Translations under genes and position numbers: made by a program | Part shown: piece by piece, positions 1 to 7,020 of the stretch | Numbering within the stretch: position 1 is the first letter of the stretch | Layout of the letters: each line of letters begins with the position of its first letter | NCBI GenBank assembly: GCA_963808455.1 | Contig: CAWEHT010000044.1 | Span: 1 to 25,960, forward strand | Length of the DNA: 25,960 bases | DNA from: CAWEHT01 sp963808455 | GTDB taxonomy: Bacteria > Chloroflexota > Anaerolineae > CG2-30-64-16 | Reading direction: 5' to 3' | The notes under the pieces: model-generated | Database searches by the model: none | Told to the model about the DNA's origin: nothing | Seen by the model: only the letters and a program-made list of their open reading frames with translations

Positions 1-1457
1 GGGGTAGGACAAAGGACCGGGGCCGGTTGTCTATTCCAATAAGTTCGCACCGAGTCAGTGAGGAAGGGCAGGGCGGCACGGTGTTGTTGGCGACAAGTTG
101 TCACGACGGTCAAGATGCGTGCGACAAACACGTTGCCGCCGTCGCTCTGCGTGCCGAAGCATCCCTTGCGCCACAGGACGGCCGGGCGCAAAGCGCGTTC
201 AGCCGCATTGTTGGTGGGATCGACGCCTTCCACGGTCAGGAAGGTCCAGAGCGCCGGCCACAAGCGCAGCAAGTCGTTGCAAAACGCGCGCACCTTGTGC
301 AGGGGCAAAGCCTGACCTTCTTCCAACAGTTGGCGCAGCTGGGCTTGTACGGGTTGCATGGCGGTTTGCAGACCCATGCGATCCAGTTCGCCGTTTTTGA
401 AACGATGCCAGATGACAAACAAGTCGTGGATCTGCGCCAAAGCTTTCTGGCCCCAGGCGGCCAGCGGGTCAGGCAATTCGCTGAAGGCCACCCAGTTGCG
501 TTTCAAATGCAACCAACAGATTTGGCGCCGTTCAACCGGCAATTTCAAGTAAGCTGTGAAGCGATCCGAGCCCACAATCCCTTGAAACGCCTTGCCCAGC
601 AGTTTCTCAAGATATTCGGCGCTGCGTTGCGTGGCTACCAGGAAGACGGTGGCGCTGACGGTGACCATCACCCACAGCCAGCGCCGTTTGCCACCCTGCT
701 TCCAGCCCGTTTCGTCCACATTGCTGTTACCAGCCGTGGCCGCGGCCGTTTGGCTTTCGGTGTAAGGTGTTTCCAGAGCTTTGCTGAGCACCTGGCACAA
801 GTGAATCACGGCCCCGGGACTGATCGGCAGATGGAAGACGTCCGGCAGCAACACCGCGATCTCCCGCACGCTCAAGCGGAACCGACCGTGCAGCAGTCCG
901 ATCAACGCGACGACGCCCGGACTGAAAGCCCCCGGTGGTACATCTGGCGGGCGTGCTGCCTTAACCTGCGCCCCGCAATTGGGACAAGTCACTTCGTGGT
1001 AACGGTGTTCCACGACCTCGGGCTTGATATCGGGCAGGTCCCAGATTTGTTGGCGCACAACTTCGCCGGTGTCCGGCAAGTCGGCGGCCAGCGCCGCCTG
1101 GCACTCAGGGCAGGTCTCGGCGCGATGCTCAAATGTGTTCTTGAGTTCGTTCTCCGGCAGCAGCGGGCGTTCATGGAATTGGTGGCCCAACTGCCCGCCG
1201 CGCTTCCGCCCGCTGGACGGGCGCTGTGGACGAGGCGGTGCGCTGGGCGGATCACTCGACGGCGGTCGAGAAGAATTCTGCGAGGTTTGGCCCAGCCGTG
1301 CTTGCAATTCAGCGACCTGAGCCTGAAGCGTTTGCAGCTGAGTATGCATCTCGCTGATTTGAGTGTCCTGTCTGCTGACCAATGCCTCCAAAGCGCGTAT
1401 GTAAGCCTGGGCCACTGGCGGCAGGCTGGCTCGTACTTCATCAGGCAGATGGGGCAT
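1..1457 (-). CDS. IS66-family transposase, 3' end outside the window
   Basis: DDE transposase that cuts and joins IS66-type element DNA. Read from ATG 1457 (an in-frame GTG lies at 1466), the frame is open without a stop to the window edge, giving at least 485 residues. The order matches IS66: an N-terminal leucine/glutamine coiled coil (SEMHTQLQTLQAQVAEL), a Ser/Pro-rich linker with SSRPPSSDPP and a GGQLGHQ stretch, a zinc-binding part with CPEC and CPNCG pairs, then the catalytic core with DETGWKQGGKRRWLW, GSDRFTAYLK and the glutamate-bearing NNAAERALRPAV. The C-terminal TDSVRTYW is near the usual end, so only a few codons are probably missing. No accessory IS66 ORFs are visible upstream, so it looks like the single-ORF type. 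The frame carries no internal stop, so it could be active. Confidence 0.93.
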   Translation of the reverse strand, partial: MPHLPDEVRASLPPVAQAYIRALEALVSRQDTQISEMHTQLQTLQAQVAELQARLGQTSQNSSRPPSSDPPSAPPRPQRPSSGRKRGGQLGHQFHERPLLPENELKNTFEHRAETCPECQAALAADLPDTGEVVRQQIWDLPDIKPEVVEHRYHEVTCPNCGAQVKAARPPDVPPGAFSPGVVALIGLLHGRFRLSVREIAVLLPDVFHLPISPGAVIHLCQVLSKALETPYTESQTAAATAGNSNVDETGWKQGGKRRWLWVMVTVSATVFLVATQRSAEYLEKLLGKAFQGIVGSDRFTAYLKLPVERRQICWLHLKRNWVAFSELPDPLAAWGQKALAQIHDLFVIWHRFKNGELDRMGLQTAMQPVQAQLRQLLEEGQALPLHKVRAFCNDLLRLWPALWTFLTVEGVDPTNNAAERALRPAVLWRKGCFGTQSDGGNVFVARILTVVTTCRQQHRAALPFLTDSVRTYWNRQPAPVLCPT

Positions 1458-1550
1458 CTCGATCACGGCTGTATCCTACCACAAAATGATGTTCTCGGAT
1501 ACTTTATGGCAAGTCGATGATTGCACCCCTTGAACGGGTACGGGTACGTT
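1..1550 (-). mobile_element. IS66-type insertion sequence, one end inside the window
   Basis: The element is inferred from the intact IS66 transposase. Its right end should lie between the transposase start and the unrelated sequence after about 1560. The short repeated string ACGGGTACGGGTACG at 1535-1549 is a candidate terminal repeat, but the other end is outside the window, so no inverted repeat pair or target duplication could be matched. Confidence 0.45.
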
Positions 1551-1611
1551 ATTCTTCTGGTATCGCTATTCCATCGGTTGACCCGATTGTAGACGCCAGG
1601 CGCAGGGCCGA

Positions 1612-1658
1612 GTAGACCCTAAATAAGGGTTCACACACCCCCATTTAGGAGGGGGTCT
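1612..1658 (+). repeat. hairpin repeat, copy A (inverted partner at 2526-2569)
   Basis: This segment starts with AGACCCTAA and contains the G/C-run hairpin ACCCCC-N-GGGGGT. The reverse complement of 2526-2569 aligns with it: AGACCCTAA, then GGTT-ACA-ACCCCC, then a G run. Each copy is itself nearly palindromic. It could be a small repeat family, a MITE-like end or a terminator-like hairpin; no T tract follows. Confidence 0.55.
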
Positions 1659-1746
1659 GCAAGTCACTTGAGCTTTTGAATTGCATGGCCATGTGGCGTA
1701 GTCAATAGACGCGACCAAACTGCTGGGTTGTGGATCAAATACCATA

Positions 1747-1882
1747 CATCAAAAGGCGTTCAAGTCCGCTCCAAAGGGCGGCCTCTTTTGCCAGGGTAAA
1801 CCTGGCGCTTGCGCTGACGACAGGGCCGCACCTTTCTGCTAACCTCATCAGGAGAGGTTGGGGATGGTAGAACATGTCCTGC
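1747..1882 (+). repeat. tandem leader repeat, copy 1
   Basis: First copy of a sequence repeated about 149 bases later. Shared parts are AAGGGCGGCC, the hairpin GCCAGGGTAAACCTGGC (6-bp stem, 5-nt loop), a CCTCA-CAGG-GAG ribosome-binding-site region and an ATGGT start at 1864. From that ATG copy 1 encodes only 27 residues beginning MVEHVLP before a stop, whereas copy 2 leads into the real gene (MVNYILA). It looks like a duplicated 5' leader plus the first codons, with the rest of the first gene copy missing. Confidence 0.7.
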
Positions 1883-1896
1883 CGTGGCATATCAGC

Positions 1897-2031
1897 CATC
1901 AAGAGCGGTCAGGGCACCTTCGAAGGGCGGCCTTTTTGCCAGGGTAAACCTGGCGCCGACGGTGAGGACGGGATCGAACCCTTTTGCTATCCTCACCAGG
2001 GAGAAATTGGAAATGGTGAACTATATCCTCG
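1897..2031 (+). repeat. tandem leader repeat, copy 2, in front of the membrane protein gene
   Basis: Second copy of the leader. The GCCAGG/CCTGGC hairpin and the GGCGGCC segment are preserved, and the spacing from AAGGGCGG to the ATG is identical to copy 1 (90 bases in both). The preserved stem and spacing suggest a structured 5' untranslated region, but I do not recognise it as a known riboswitch class. Confidence 0.7.
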
Positions 2032-2411
2032 CGCAGATCCGCGAGCTTACGCAGGCGGCGCGAGACATCTATCGCGTCAACCCGGTGATCTTCCTGGTCG
2101 TCTATTTCGCTTCGGTGCCGTTTTTCTACTATTCATTATTCCGGATGCTCCGGGCGCTCGCGCGCAGGCGTGGCAAGGAGATCATGCTCTGGAGCTGCGT
2201 CTTCCTGGGCGCGACGGTGGCACCTTTTCTCTACGTGCTCTTCTTCGGCCGGAACCTCCCGTGGTGGGTGTACGGGGTCATCGCCGTGCTCATCGGTCAG
2301 GGCGTTTTCTCCCTGGGCTTGAAGCTACGGGGGGCATCTGCAGCCGGCGCCAGGCCAGAGGTATCCGACCCTGCGAGCGGACCACTTCCGTCGCCGGCTG
2401 CGCCACGTTAG
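2013..2411 (+). CDS. small multi-spanning membrane protein of unknown function
   Basis: A 132-residue protein starting MVNYILAQIREL. The start at ATG 2013 is chosen because GGGAG lies just upstream and because the duplicated leader aligns exactly to this ATG. Three hydrophobic segments are visible: around residues 24-42 (VIFLVVYFASVPFFYYS), 55-75 (CVFLGATVAPFLYVLFF) and 80-100 (WWVYGVIAVLIGQGVFSLGL). An arginine-rich loop (RALARRRGK) sits between the first two and the tail is Ala/Pro-rich and presumably cytoplasmic. I do not recognise the family. It stands alone between two related hairpin repeats, with its 5' leader tandemly duplicated, so it may be under post-transcriptional control or part of a mobile cassette. 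Real coding is likely from membrane topology and codon pattern; the function is unknown. Confidence 0.7.
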   Translation: MVNYILAQIRELTQAARDIYRVNPVIFLVVYFASVPFFYYSLFRMLRALARRRGKEIMLWSCVFLGATVAPFLYVLFFGRNLPWWVYGVIAVLIGQGVFSLGLKLRGASAAGARPEVSDPASGPLPSPAAPR

Positions 2412-2525
2412 AGGTGCAGCTCAAGGTTGCAAAAGTGGGCATTCTGCGACACTGAGCTCAAGACTCAACAACTCACAAGAGCACGTCTTTACCCAAATGG
2501 AGTTGAACGACCCTTTCAGCGGGCG

Positions 2526-2569
2526 ACACCCCCCCTTATTGGGGGTCTGTAAACCACCCCTTAGGGTCT
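2526..2569 (-). repeat. hairpin repeat, copy B (inverted relative to 1612-1658)
   Basis: ACCCCCCC-TTATT-GGGGGT hairpin followed by TTAGGGTCT, the reverse complement of the AGACCCTAA that opens copy A. It lies about 115 bp after the membrane protein gene. The stretch 2412-2757 otherwise holds no gene that I can support; it also serves as the upstream region of the PRC-barrel gene. Confidence 0.55.
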
Positions 2570-2757
2570 ACCTCTTTGCCCCTCCGTCTCGTAGAATCTC
2601 ATCCAAATCGAGCGTAGCGCTCACCAAAGGGGCGCTGATCCATCACAACTATGTTGCGATATTCGTCACAAACATGATCGCGAGGCGATGAACCGCATTG
2701 AAAGTTCTGCTCGTCTTTACCGAGCTGTCTGATACCCTGCGGAAAGGAAGATAGAGC

Positions 2758-3285
2758 ATGGCTCGCTATGAGTTGGTGAAAGGTTTGCCCGTCGTGACGA
2801 TGGCAGAGGGAAGGCAAGTCGGCAAGGTTGACGACCTGGTCGTCGATCCTGAGCGCAAGGCGGTGCGCTGGCTGCGCCTTCATCGGGGGGGGATGCTGGG
2901 CGGTGAGCGGCTTTGGGTATCGGTCGAGGCGGTGCGCGGCCTGGGTGAAGATGCCGTCACGATCAATGCGGAAGCCGACGCCCGAGCACCCGCCGACGCT
3001 CCCGAAGCCCTCGCTCTGGTCAAAGCCAGCCGCGGGATCATCGGCAACAAAGTGATCACCGAGAGCGGTGATCACCTGGGCGAGGTGCGTGATTACGAAT
3101 TCGATCCGGATACCTTCGCCCTGACCTTCCTATCTGTTTCCCAGGCCAGGAACGTCGTGGGCGAGGTTCTGACGATCGCCGGCGATAAGGTGGTCGCCAT
3201 CGGAGAAGACGCGATCGTCGTCACCACCCCCGCGGGGATGGGGCCAGACCAGAAGACAGACGCCAAGAAAGAGGCCACAACTTAG
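2758..3285 (+). CDS. tandem PRC-barrel domain protein
   Basis: A 175-residue soluble protein with two PRC-barrel-like beta domains, one at about 3-85 (LVKGLPVVTMAEGRQVGKVD, followed by LVVDPERKAV) and one at about 90-160 (SRGIIGNKVITESGDHLGEV, then YEFDPDTFALTFLSVS). PRC-barrel proteins are small adaptor modules found in the photosynthetic reaction centre H subunit, RimM and YlmC; the stand-alone tandem form is common in bacteria and lacks a settled role. The start is well placed behind GGAAAGGAAG. The acidic/lysine C-terminal tail is probably disordered. It is followed by a YtxH-type gene in the same direction, a common pairing in stress-response neighbourhoods. Function beyond the fold is not shown by the sequence. 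Confidence 0.88.
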   Translation: MARYELVKGLPVVTMAEGRQVGKVDDLVVDPERKAVRWLRLHRGGMLGGERLWVSVEAVRGLGEDAVTINAEADARAPADAPEALALVKASRGIIGNKVITESGDHLGEVRDYEFDPDTFALTFLSVSQARNVVGEVLTIAGDKVVAIGEDAIVVTTPAGMGPDQKTDAKKEATT

Positions 3286-3307
3286 CCAGGACTGCAGGCA
3301 TGGCATA

Positions 3308-3337
3308 GGGTGTCCGGTATTCGGAGCCGGGACACCC
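3308..3337 (+). terminator. GC-rich hairpin after the PRC-barrel gene
   Basis: GGGTGTCCGG pairs with CCGGGACACCC across a 9-nt loop with one bulged base. No T run follows, so it may be an mRNA-stabilising hairpin or attenuator ahead of the YtxH-like gene rather than a classical terminator. Confidence 0.5.
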
Positions 3338-3362
3338 AAATCCTCATATAGGAGAAGACCGA

Positions 3363-3734
3363 ATGACCGATCAAGACCCCGAGGACGGGTTCGACGCAAA
3401 GTATCTATGGGGCTTTCTGGGTGGACTGCTGGCAGGGACCCTGGTTGGCGCCCTGGCGGGCGCGGGGGCAATGCTGTTGCTGGCGCCGCAATCGGGCAAG
3501 AGGACACGGGCCCGAATCCTACGGAAAGGCGCCGAGCTGAGTGAGCAGGCGACCGATACGGTAGAAGGCTCACTCAAGTACGCCGGCAACAAAGCCGGGC
3601 AGATCATGCACGATGTGCGCGAGACAGCCGATGGATTGGAGCATCGCGCCCAGGCCGTGTTCGACGAGCAAAGCGAGCGGGCGTCTTCGGCTGTGAAGGC
3701 CGGCAAAAAGGCGGTTCGTGATCTCCAGGGCTAA
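3363..3734 (+). CDS. YtxH domain-containing protein
   Basis: A 123-residue protein with one membrane segment at about residues 15-40 (GFLGGLLAGTLVGALAGAGA) directly followed by the YtxH hallmark LLLAPQSGKRTRA, then an amphipathic helical region to the end (ELSEQATDTVEGSLKYAGNK and similar heptads). YtxH-type proteins are general-stress or envelope-associated small proteins of unclear biochemical role; Bacillus YtxH is under the general stress sigma factor. The start follows AGGAGAAGACCG. The gene is in line with the PRC-barrel gene upstream and ends in a perfect hairpin. The family call rests on the glycine-rich anchor plus the LAP-x-SG-x-K/R-TR motif. Confidence 0.88.
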   Translation: MTDQDPEDGFDAKYLWGFLGGLLAGTLVGALAGAGAMLLLAPQSGKRTRARILRKGAELSEQATDTVEGSLKYAGNKAGQIMHDVRETADGLEHRAQAVFDEQSERASSAVKAGKKAVRDLQG

Positions 3735-3759
3735 CCAGCGGAACCTCGCCTGGTTAGCC
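3729..3759 (+). terminator. perfect 10-bp stem hairpin after the YtxH gene
   Basis: GGCTAACCAG and CTGGTTAGCC form a perfect stem across an 11-nt loop; the gene's TAA stop lies inside the 5' arm. A T tract is absent, so termination strength is uncertain. Confidence 0.6.
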
Positions 3760-3781
3760 TCTGGGCATGGAAGGGCAAACC

Positions 3782-4169
3782 ATGAAGAGAGACGTCGGTT
3801 TGTGGATCGACCATAGGAAAGCTGTGATCGTGATCGCCACAGAGGAAGGGGACGAGACCAAACTCATAGAGTCAGAGATGGAGAAACATGTCCGGTTTGC
3901 GAGTGGCTCCTCCCAGGATGGCTCGTCCGAGGACATGCGGGATCGGCAGTTCGCGAACCATCTCGCGCTCTACTGATGATCGCGTCATCGAGTGTATCGG
4001 GGACGCACAATCCATCTTGATACTCGGCCCGGGTGAGGCCAAGGGCGAGCTCGCAAAACGTCTTGAGGGCACGGAGCTCGGTGGACGTGTCGTTGGCGTT
4101 GAGACGGTTGACAAGATGACGGATCGCCAGATCGCGGCAAGAGTTCGGCAGCGGTTTCCGAGCAGCTGA
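3782..4169 (+). pseudogene. translational-machinery-like (eRF1-domain/host-attachment-like) protein, frameshifted
   Basis: Two overlapping frames make one protein of about 128 residues. The first part, from ATG 3782 behind GGAAGGG, begins MKRDVGLWIDHRKAVIVI and runs to a stop at 3974-3976. The second part continues in the +1 frame with DDRVIECIGDAQSILILGPG, then EAKGELAKRLEG and GGRVVGVETVDKMTDRQIAA. The WIDH start, the ILGPGEAK loop and the VVGVETVDKMTD end match a family annotated as translational machinery or host attachment proteins with an eRF1-like fold. Removing the single T at 3974 restores one frame of the right length (387 nt), so an indel or sequencing error is likelier than true decay. 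The biochemical function of the family is not established. Confidence 0.75.
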
Positions 4170-4249
4170 AACCAACCCGGGTAGGCAATAGCTGCTTTCC
4201 TGACGAGTCGATGAACAGGCCATCCCATCTACCCTCAGTGGAGGAGCCC

Positions 4250-4570
4250 ATGACGGAAGTCGCCTACCAACGCCTGCCAGCGCGGCTGGCCACACGTCTG
4301 CTGGAGCTGTCCAACCTCGACTGCATCATTTCTGGCCCCGGCCAGCAGGCCCTGGCCGGCGTGCTTGGCACCTATCGCGAGTCAATCGGCGCCCGCTTGC
4401 AAGGCCTTAGAGACGCTGGGGCGCTGAAGCCAGGCCATGGCAGCATCGAGTCGCGAGACACTACGGGCCTGCGTACTGCCGCGGGCGGACCGGTCCGGAT
4501 TTCAGACCAGCCATTTCCGCGGGATGGACAAGCCACAGGCACAGCAGAAGAGGAGGGAATCCGACGGTGA
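4250..4570 (+). CDS. Crp/Fnr-type winged-helix fragment (stand-alone HTH)
   Basis: About 106 residues from ATG 4250 behind GGAGG. Residues 6-75 resemble the C-terminal DNA-binding domain of Crp/Fnr regulators: RLPARLATRLLEL, then QQALAGVLGTYRESIGARLQ (the helix-turn-helix) and LRDAGALKPGHGSI (the wing). The cyclic-nucleotide sensor domain is absent, and the tail after TTGLR is low complexity and probably not native. So this is either a truncated regulator or a free HTH protein. Its stop overlaps the next gene's GTG by four bases (GTGA), implying translational coupling with the pyrophosphatase and arguing that the frame is actually translated. The match departs from consensus in the recognition helix (SIGARLQGL rather than TVSRAL), so DNA binding may be weakened. 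Confidence 0.6.
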   Translation: MTEVAYQRLPARLATRLLELSNLDCIISGPGQQALAGVLGTYRESIGARLQGLRDAGALKPGHGSIESRDTTGLRTAAGGPVRISDQPFPRDGQATGTAEEEGIRR

Positions 4571-5208
4571 CAGACCAAATACCCTTCGACAGGTATCGCC
4601 CGCATCCATGGCATGGGCTGCTGCCGGGCCACGATCCGCCACGCCTGCTCCAGGCTTACATCGAAATCACACCCTTCGACCCGGTGAAGTACGAGATCGA
4701 CAAAGCCACCGGTTACCTGCGGGTTGACCGCCCTCAGCGTTCCTCCTCGCTGCCACCCGCGCTCTACGGCTTTGTCCCCCGCACCTATTGTGGGCCTCGC
4801 GTAGCAGCCCTCTCGCCGGAGGTTACGCAAGCCGACGGCGATCCCTTGGACATCTGCGTGCTTAGCGAGCGCCCGATCAACCGTTCGGAAATACTGGTGG
4901 ATGCCGTCGTGCTGGGTGGCCTGCGTGCCATCGACAATGGCGTGGCGGACGACAAAATCATCGCGGTGCTGCTCAACGACAATATCTGGGGCACGGCGCA
5001 CGACATCACCGATATTCCTCAACGCATCGTCGAACGGTTGCAGCACTATTTCGCGACCTACAAGATGATTCCCGGCCATCCCTCCGCCATGGTGATTCGC
5101 GAAATCTACGGCGTGGCGCATGCAGAACAAGTGGTTCGCGCTGCCATGGCAGATTACATGACCTTGTATGGGGAGCAGTCCGCTGAAAGCAGCAGCGTGA
5201 GCCCATGA
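4567..5208 (+). CDS. ppa: inorganic pyrophosphatase, family I
   Basis: Hydrolyses pyrophosphate to two phosphates with magnesium in the cytoplasm, driving biosynthetic reactions forward. The 213-residue sequence carries the family I signature DGDPLD at residues 90-95 with ICVL after it, the basic substrate strand YEIDKATGYLRVDR near 42-54, YGFVPRTYCG near 67-76, and the second acidic cluster AIDNGVADDKIIAV near 121-134. It is longer than the usual 170-180 because of an N-terminal extension with proline and histidine. The start is GTG 4567, preceded by GAGGAGGGA and overlapping the HTH ORF's stop. It sits just before phosphoglucomutase and the lipid kinase, consistent with a phosphate and sugar-nucleotide role. 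The frame is clean, in contrast to the next gene. Confidence 0.93.
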   Translation: MTDQIPFDRYRPHPWHGLLPGHDPPRLLQAYIEITPFDPVKYEIDKATGYLRVDRPQRSSSLPPALYGFVPRTYCGPRVAALSPEVTQADGDPLDICVLSERPINRSEILVDAVVLGGLRAIDNGVADDKIIAVLLNDNIWGTAHDITDIPQRIVERLQHYFATYKMIPGHPSAMVIREIYGVAHAEQVVRAAMADYMTLYGEQSAESSSVSP

Positions 5209-5338
5209 AACGATGGTCTTCTTGACAAGAGGGTCAAAGGCAGATCCAGGACTTGAAACCGCTTATCGCCGCCCCTCACGTTGGGATCATGCGAGGCCGG
5301 TGATGTTGAAGCACCCTGCCAACAGGGGGGAATCGAGC

Positions 5339-6992
5339 ATGGAGGTACACGAACTCGCCGGGGGACCCGTTCCAGCCGAGCTGCTTGTGAACATTCCGCG
5401 CCTGGTCTCTGCCTACTACAAGGGCAGGCCCGATGCGTGCGACCCGGCCCAGAAAGTCTCGTTCGGCACCTCCGGGCATCGGGGGTCGTCGCTGCACAAC
5501 AGCTTCAATGAGGACCATGTCCTGGCCATCTGCCAGGCACTGTGTGAGCAACGGAGAGCCCAAGGCATCACGGGGCCACTGTATATGGGCAAGGATACCC
5601 ATGCGCTATCCGAGCCTGCCCAGGCTACTCGCGATCGAAGTGTTTGCCGCCAACGACGTCGACGTCGTGATCCAGGTTGGGTTGGGCTACACGCCCACGC
5701 CGGCCATCTCCCACGCCATTCTGGCCTACAACTGCGGCAAGAAGATCCGGGCTGTCTGACGGCGTGGTCATCACCCCGTCGCACAACCCGCCGGACGAAG
5801 GGGGTTTCAAGTACAACCCGCCTTCCGCCGGGCCGGCGGACCTTGCCATCACCAAGACGATCCAGGACCGCGCCAACGAGATCCTGATGGACGACTTGAG
5901 AGAAGTCAAGCGATGGCCCCTGGCAAGGGCGGTCAGGGCCGGTACGACACATGAGTATGACTATGCTGCGCCGTACGTGGCGGACTTGCGCAACGTCGTC
6001 GACGTGCAGGCGATCGCCAGGTCCGGGTTGAAGATTGGGGCCGATCCATTGGGAGGAGCCAGCATGGCCTATTGGGACCAGATTGCCGACATGTATGGGC
6101 TCGCCCTCGAGGTGGTGAACCGGCACGTGGACCCGACCTTCTCGTTCATGACCCTGGACCGGGACGGCAGGATCCGCATGGATCCCTCTTCGCCCTACGC
6201 CATGGCGAGTCTTATCGGCCTGAAGGATAGGTACGACATTGCTTTCGGCAACGACACCGACTGTGATCGCCACGGCATCGTCACGCCCAGCGCCGGACTC
6301 ATGAACCCGAACCATTACCTGGCCGCGGCGATCTGGTATCTGTTCCAAAATCGTCCGGCCTGGGGCCACGGCGTGTTCGTCGGCAAGACGCTGGTGTCGA
6401 GCACCATGATCGATCGGGTGACCGACCAGCTTGGACGGGGCCTCTATGAGGTGCCGGTTGGCTTCCAGTACTTTGTCGAGGGCCTGCTGGACGGCTCCCT
6501 GGGCTTCTGCGGCGAGGAGAGCGCGGGGCGTCGTTCTTGCGCACAGACGGGACCGTCTGGACGACCGACAAGGACGGCATCATCCTGGATTTCCTGGCCG
6601 CCGAGATCACGGCGATGACCGGACGTGACCCCGGCGAGCACTACCAGGCGCTGGAGAGCCGGTTCGGCAGCCCGGTGTATGAGCGGATGGACGTGCCTGC
6701 CAACGAGTTGCAGCGAGCGGTGCTGGCCAACCTGTCGTCCGACCTGATCCAGGCCACTGAGATGGCAGGAGAGAAGATCATCGCCAGGCTCACCCGTGCG
6801 CCGGGCAACAGCGCCGCGATGGGCGGGCTGAAGGTGATCACGGAAAACGGCTGGTTCGCGGCCAGGCCGTCTGGAACGGAAGATGTCTACAAGGTCTACG
6901 CCGAGAGCTTCCGCGGCGCGGAGCATCTGCGGGAGATCCAGGACGAGGCTCAGGCTATCGTAGACGCCGCGTTCCGAGCGGCAGGATTGTAA
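5339..6992 (+). pseudogene. pgm: phosphoglucomutase, interrupted by three single-base frameshifts
   Basis: Interconverts glucose 1-phosphate and glucose 6-phosphate for glycogen and sugar-nucleotide metabolism. Starting at ATG 5339 behind AGGGGGGAA, the frames join into a protein of about 550 residues, the normal length of bacterial Pgm. Seen in order: VSFGTSGHRGSSL; GKDTHALSEPAQ; the phosphoserine loop VVITPSHNPPDEGGF; the metal site GNDTDCDRHGIV; the sugar loop GEESAG; and the phosphate-binding PSGTEDVYKVY near the end. The breaks are one extra C near 5630, one extra G in the run 5749-5751, and one missing G in the run 6525-6528. All catalytic motifs are intact. Two of the breaks lie in G runs, so I infer sequencing error and a functional gene in the organism. 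Confidence 0.9.
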
Positions 6993-7020
6993 AGCCAGTG
7001 TCGATCTTCAGGTTTGGCGA

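Noticed and set aside
27..1520. Plus-strand 497-codon open frame
   Set aside because: It is the codon-aligned antisense of the IS66 transposase; its translation has no family features whereas the minus strand shows all IS66 motifs.
1747..2031. CRISPR-like repeat array
   Set aside because: Only two long imperfect copies, no short regular repeats or spacers, and the repeat includes a start codon region.
2599..3075. Minus-strand 158-codon frame
   Set aside because: Antisense shadow of the PRC-barrel gene.
4372..5130. Minus-strand 252-codon frame
   Set aside because: Antisense of inorganic pyrophosphatase, which has a clear active-site signature on the plus strand.
5416..6369. Minus-strand 317-codon frame
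   Set aside because: Antisense of phosphoglucomutase; high GC leaves long chance frames.
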